Both the position numbers and the translations under genes were made by a program. DNA of 64,000 nucleotides, from contig FN649729.1 of assembly GCA_000310025.1 (NCBI GenBank), positions 5,350,515-5,414,514 of the forward strand, written 5' to 3'. Every line of letters begins with the position of its first letter. Position 1 is the first letter of the stretch. Source of the DNA: Ectocarpus siliculosus (taxonomy: Eukaryota > Sar > Phaeophyceae > Ectocarpales > Ectocarpaceae). This document shows, piece by piece, positions 60,701-64,000 of the stretch. The notes beneath the pieces are model-generated. The model was not told the origin of the DNA. It did not search any database and saw nothing but the letters and a program-made list of their open reading frames with translations.

Positions 60701-63700
60701 CACGGAGTCGCGAACCAGGTCGATTTCGGCGGCGTCGCGGTTGGACCGAAAGTACGGTGGCGAAGCTTGACGCATTCATTGTCCGGGTAGCGCCTGGTGC
60801 GGACTAATCGTTTCAACTACTGTATGTACGTATCACAACAAGAGAAGACCGTATGAGTCGGAACGATGCTATCGCTGGCCGAGACGTTGGAATGGAATCA
60901 TTTCGAGCGCGTCGAACAAATCTGGACATGACCGCATCAGGCAGAGAGCAATGCATGGTTTATGCCAGCGGCGACAAACCGTCAAGTCTGCGGCCTGTCA
61001 ATCAAACCAATGACTGCGAAAGGTAGTGGCAAATGTCGCACCGGTGGGAGCAGTGGGCTCCGTCACAGGTGCGCTAGGCTCAACGACAGGTGCGGTGGGC
61101 TCGGCCACAGGCGCAGTGGGCTCGCGAACCGGGGCAGTGGGCTCGGTCACAGGTGCGGTAGGCTCAGCGACAGGTGCGGTGGGCTCGGCCACAGGCGCGG
61201 TGGGCTCGCGAACCGGGGCAGTGGGCTCGGTCACAGGTGCGGTAGGCTCAGCGACAGGTGCGGTGGGCTCGGCCACAGGCGCGGTGGGCTCGCGAACCGG
61301 GGCAGTGGGCTCGGTCACAGGTGCGGTAGGCTCAGCGACAGGTGCGGTGGGCTCGGCCACAGGCGCGGTGGGCTCGCGAACCGGGGCAGTGGGCTCGGTC
61401 ACAGGTGCGGTAGGCTCAGCGACAGGTGCGGTGGGCTCGGCCACAGGCGCGGTGGGCTCGCGAACCGGGGCAGTGGGCTCGGTCACAGGTGCGGTAGGCT
61501 CAGCGACAGGTGCGGTGGGCTCGGCCACAGGCGCGGTGGGCATGGCGACCGGCGAAGGTGCCGGGGCGGAGCCTGCATCACCGAGAACGTGGCACCCACA
61601 CCCATGAGGTCAGCGAGCATCACGGTTGGATCATGCAATGTAGTGGCTGTCTTCCATAACCCGTATGACGCAAAGAACTGGCTACAAATATCATCTGTAA
61701 GTGCTTTAAGGATACTCGCAGAACCAGCGACAACAGATGTAAACATCGAAGTGGGCCCAAATAACGGACAAGACGGGACGTGGGACGACCAGATGTCTCG
61801 TGATTCGGCAAGGCCGTCACAAGACCAAATAGGCTGGAAGCCGGCAACGCATGTCTCACCGTCCACCACACACGGAGCTGCCATCGTGACAGAGCACAGC
61901 TCGCCGAAGTCCTCGATCTCGCTCTGGCAACAGTTGTCCTCGCCGAGGCCGCCGCCAAGCTGGGCACAGCCAGATCCGCCGCATCCGCCGCACTCGGCGA
62001 GACAGCACGCGTTTCCTGACTGGATGCCGGGGATCCCGTTGGAGCACACGTCTGCCGGCAGAGACGAACAGCAACACACGAGGTAGCCAAGAGAGCGGCA
62101 GCGTGAGACAATGCATGGTTTGCATCTTGTGGTGAGTTCAAATACGTCAACGACAGCCCAGATGAGCTCTGGGTCACGAACAAGACCTTCTTCATCAGCG
62201 GTGGTACACACGTCGCCGATCTTTCGATGCATGCGTCGTCGGAAGAAGCGACCTTAGACAAGCCATTCCAATTCACCACAGCACGAACACGATTCCTAAA
62301 TCCACCACGGCGGACGATGCTATGATGGAGAGGTAGACGGAAGCTATCAAGGGCTTGGGTCTACGACTACATCTGGACATCGGTACAAGGCAGAAAGAAA
62401 TACACGAGTCAGGTAAGCAGCAACACAGGGCAACTCTGCGGCCGGTCAATCGAGGCAACGAATATAGGAAGTCCGCGGTAGACATCTCACCGGTGGCAGT
62501 AGGCTCGGTGACAGGGGCGGTGGGCTCGGCGACAGGCGCAGTGGGCTCGGCCACAGGGGCAGTGGGCTCGCGAACGGGGGCAGTGGGCTCAGCGACAGGG
62601 GCGGTGGGCTCAGCCACAGGTGCAGTAGGCCCGGCCACGGGGGCAGTGGGCATGGCGACCGGCGAAGGCGCAGGAGCGGAGCCTGCATCGCGAAACAGGT
62701 ACGAGTGACAAAACGGGACCAACACGCATCACGGTTGGATCATGCAATGCAATTGGCTGGATCTGAAACATTGTTTCAGGCAGCAGTTCCTCGGCTGACA
62801 AGGGCGGCACGGCCCATGGGTTGCTTGCGCCCGGGAGGGTGGAATGGGCACGTCCACACCAGCGACAAACTCTGCAGACACCGACATTACTTGACAACTC
62901 GGACAAAACTGACGTGGCATGAACTAGTGTGTCGTGGTTTGGTAGAGCCGTCAACAAAGCACGTACTGTGCAACAAAGCCGTTAACACATTGCCTTACCG
63001 TCAACGACACACGGAGCCGCCATCGTAGCAGAGCAGAGCTCGCCGAAGTCTTCGATCTCGCTCTGGCAGCAGTAGTCCTCCCCGAGGCCGCCGCCGAACT
63101 CAGCACAGTCAGATCCGCCGCAGGCACCGCACTCCGCGAGACAGCACGCGTTTCCTGACTGGATACCGGGGATCCCGTTGGAGCACACGTCTGCCAGCGG
63201 CCATACAGAGCAACATCATACAAGGTGGCAACGTGAGATGTATCGTGCATAACGTGTTGGCACACAGCAACCTAGCACCTCGAGCGGAATTCCTGAGTCG
63301 GGAACCCGACTGTCTTCAGCAGAGTGCGGCTTGAGCGGTTTAAGGTGCCAACGCCACTACGTTCACTATCCGTAGAAGCAACTACTAACAGGTCGTCTCA
63401 ACCACCACTAAGTAGCACCGACAGGACTGCCGAAGAACCCACAAAGGCAGACGGTGCCGTGACGGACAGAGGGTAGATGGCTCGTGTCTAGTCTATGGGT
63501 TTACCCCTCGGTGCAAGGCAGAGAGCAACACATGAGCGGAAACTCCCGGGCATGTCTGCCGCCTGCCAATCGCGTTAACGAACGTGGAAGTTCGTGACGA
63601 TATCTCACCGGCGGGGGCCGTAGGCTCAGCGACAGGTGCGGTGGGCTCTCGAACGGGGGCAGTGGGCTCGGCGACAGGCGCAGTGGGCTCAGCGACCGGT

Positions 63701-63803
63701 GCAGTCGGCTCGGCAACAGGCGCAGTAGGTTCGGCGACAGGGGCGGTGGGCTCGGCCACAGGCGCAGTGGGCATGGCCACCGGCGAAGGCGCAGGGGCGG
63801 AGG
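47918..63803 (-). CDS. Giant modular secreted-type protein: Cys-rich / Pro-Thr linker array with C-terminal WSC domain
   Basis: Minus strand; both ends open (5' beyond the window, 3' below 47918). Linker (P) and Cys-rich (C) exons alternate: P 63609-63803, C 62999-63190, P 62491-62682, C 61860-62051, P 61042-61572, C 60394-60585, P 59891-60106, C 59294-59485, P 58897-59049, C 58249-58440, P 57427-57621, C 56820-57011, P 55994-56377, C 55516-55707, P 55131-55367, C 54594-54785, P 53925-54119, C 53338-53529, P 52817-52990, C 52248-52439, P 51728-51901, C 51155-51349, P 50874-50957. Then come a split C module 50303-50387 plus 49990-50102, P 49623-49718, a divergent C 49047-49232, and 48539-48759 plus 47918-48170 (EF-hand loop and WSC). 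Nearly all exons are phase 1-1. C modules have about 14 Cys (CSNGIPGIQSGNACCLAECG to APCVVDG); linkers repeat EPTAPVA. WSC domains bind glycans. A cell-wall or matrix role is likely but inferred. Confidence 0.9.
49047..49232 (-). CDS. Divergent Cys-rich exon nearest the WSC domain
   Basis: 62 codons, phase 1-1. It keeps the frame of the module (LCSNGVPGIESASGDYCCPA, CRACDGDNC, FCCGDD, LCDDSEEAPCIID) but differs from the array copies over most positions. It is probably an older member that no longer takes part in the exchange that keeps the others alike. Confidence 0.85.
49990..50387 (-). CDS. Split Cys-rich module joined across a GC-AG intron
   Basis: Exon 50303-50387 (CPNAGGIPGVESPGSSACCP) ends GTCAG followed by GCAAGT, the classical GC donor. 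Exon 49990-50102 follows acceptor GAACAG and reads CGGVGCSSRGEVTDCCVSAI to APCYIG. The phase (2 then 1) closes. The other modules are encoded by one exon, so an intron was gained here or lost in the ancestor of the array. Confidence 0.8.
51350..53541. repeat. Near-identical 1,090-bp tandem duplication (coding and intron)
   Basis: Landmarks repeat at exact 1,090-bp steps: GAGAAACAGCAACATCACAC at 51361, 52451 and 53541, and C exon ends at 51349, 52439 and 53529. Introns are as alike as exons, with only scattered substitutions and one-base indels. The match fades after about 53890. Each unit carries one Cys exon and one linker exon. Confidence 0.9.
61042..61572 (-). CDS. Expanded linker exon with 84-bp higher-order repeats
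   Basis: The longest Pro/Thr linker (177 codons). Seven-residue units EPTAPV[A/T/R] are arranged in a repeating order of four (T, A, A, R), an 84-bp higher-order unit present about five times at about 61140-61560 with almost no differences. Both strands stay open because the 21-bp unit lacks stops in several frames; the minus reading is chosen because it joins the Cys exons in phase. Confidence 0.85.
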
Positions 63804-64000
63804 CTGCATCGCGAAACAGGTACGAGTAACGACAATGAGGAAAGGGTTTGTACGGATATACCGCGCGACTACTGGCTTTCACCGCCAATTTATCGTGTTT
63901 GGACTTTGAATCTACGACTGATACACCGGTCGCAGAGGGTGTAGAGCAAGTCTACGCGAAGACTGGTCTGGCGGTACATGCAGGGATCTTGCGACGACTC
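63804..64000. other. Intron of the modular gene at window edge
   Basis: Upstream of the acceptor GCGATGCAG at 63804; no exon seen. The next Cys exon of the array would be expected beyond 64000. Confidence 0.5.

Noticed and set aside
60962-62086. 374-codon plus-strand open frame with Gly/His/Arg repeats, and other plus frames of SATGAVG repeats across the array
   Set aside because: They are mirrors of the minus-strand linker exons. The 21-bp unit has no stop in several frames, and the plus frames run through introns and Cys exons without domain sense.
50874-63803. Regularly spaced repeats resembling a CRISPR or satellite array
   Set aside because: The repeats are codon-phased, bounded by splice sites and separated by Cys-rich exons; the context is eukaryotic.

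Overview
The window is nuclear DNA of a eukaryote with many introns. It most resembles a brown alga or close stramenopile relative (Ectocarpus-like). The reasons are many short exons separated by introns of several hundred bases, microsatellite-rich introns, a WSC-domain protein with Cys-rich and Pro/Thr-rich modules of the kind common in brown algal extracellular proteins, and Ty1/copia and Harbinger-like elements. There is no sign of operons, plasmid genes or CRISPR. The assignment is inference; no database was searched. All exon boundaries are read by eye from GT/GC...AG signals and reading-frame phase.

Layout. (1) 2176-22505, minus: a long gene of about 26 or more exons. It encodes a protein with N-terminal exons of unknown family, a degenerate EF-hand, several IQ/basic helical segments, coiled coil, two WW-like segments, a split C2-C2 zinc motif and an acidic disordered tail. 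(2) 16538-21717: a 5.2-kb LTR retrotransposon (Ty1/copia), inserted antisense in an intron of gene 1. Its LTRs are nearly identical but its pol is gutted, and it carries a nested 1.2-kb TIR element with TAA target duplications. (3) 23817-30954, minus: a 10-exon gene for a JmjC/cupin ribosomal oxygenase of the YcfD type. The joined model closes exactly at 497 codons plus stop. (4) 29610-29926, minus: a tRNA-derived SINE-like element in an intron of gene 3. (5) 32704-41693, plus: a 16-exon phosphatidylinositol 4-kinase of the beta type, 671 residues, head to head with gene 3. (6) 43893-45134, plus: a weak candidate gene. (7) 47918 to beyond 63803, minus: a large gene built from alternating Pro/Thr-rich linker exons and Cys-rich exons. 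The array ends C-terminally in an EF-hand-like loop and a WSC carbohydrate-binding domain; both ends of the gene are unresolved, and the 5' end lies outside the window.

The most unusual object is gene 7. Almost every exon in the array starts and ends in phase 1, so exon pairs can be duplicated without shifting the frame. Near-identical 1,090-bp genomic copies, introns included, show that this is still happening. The likely product is a secreted or surface protein of the cell wall or matrix, but that function is inferred from domain content only. The genes in the window have no evident shared pathway.
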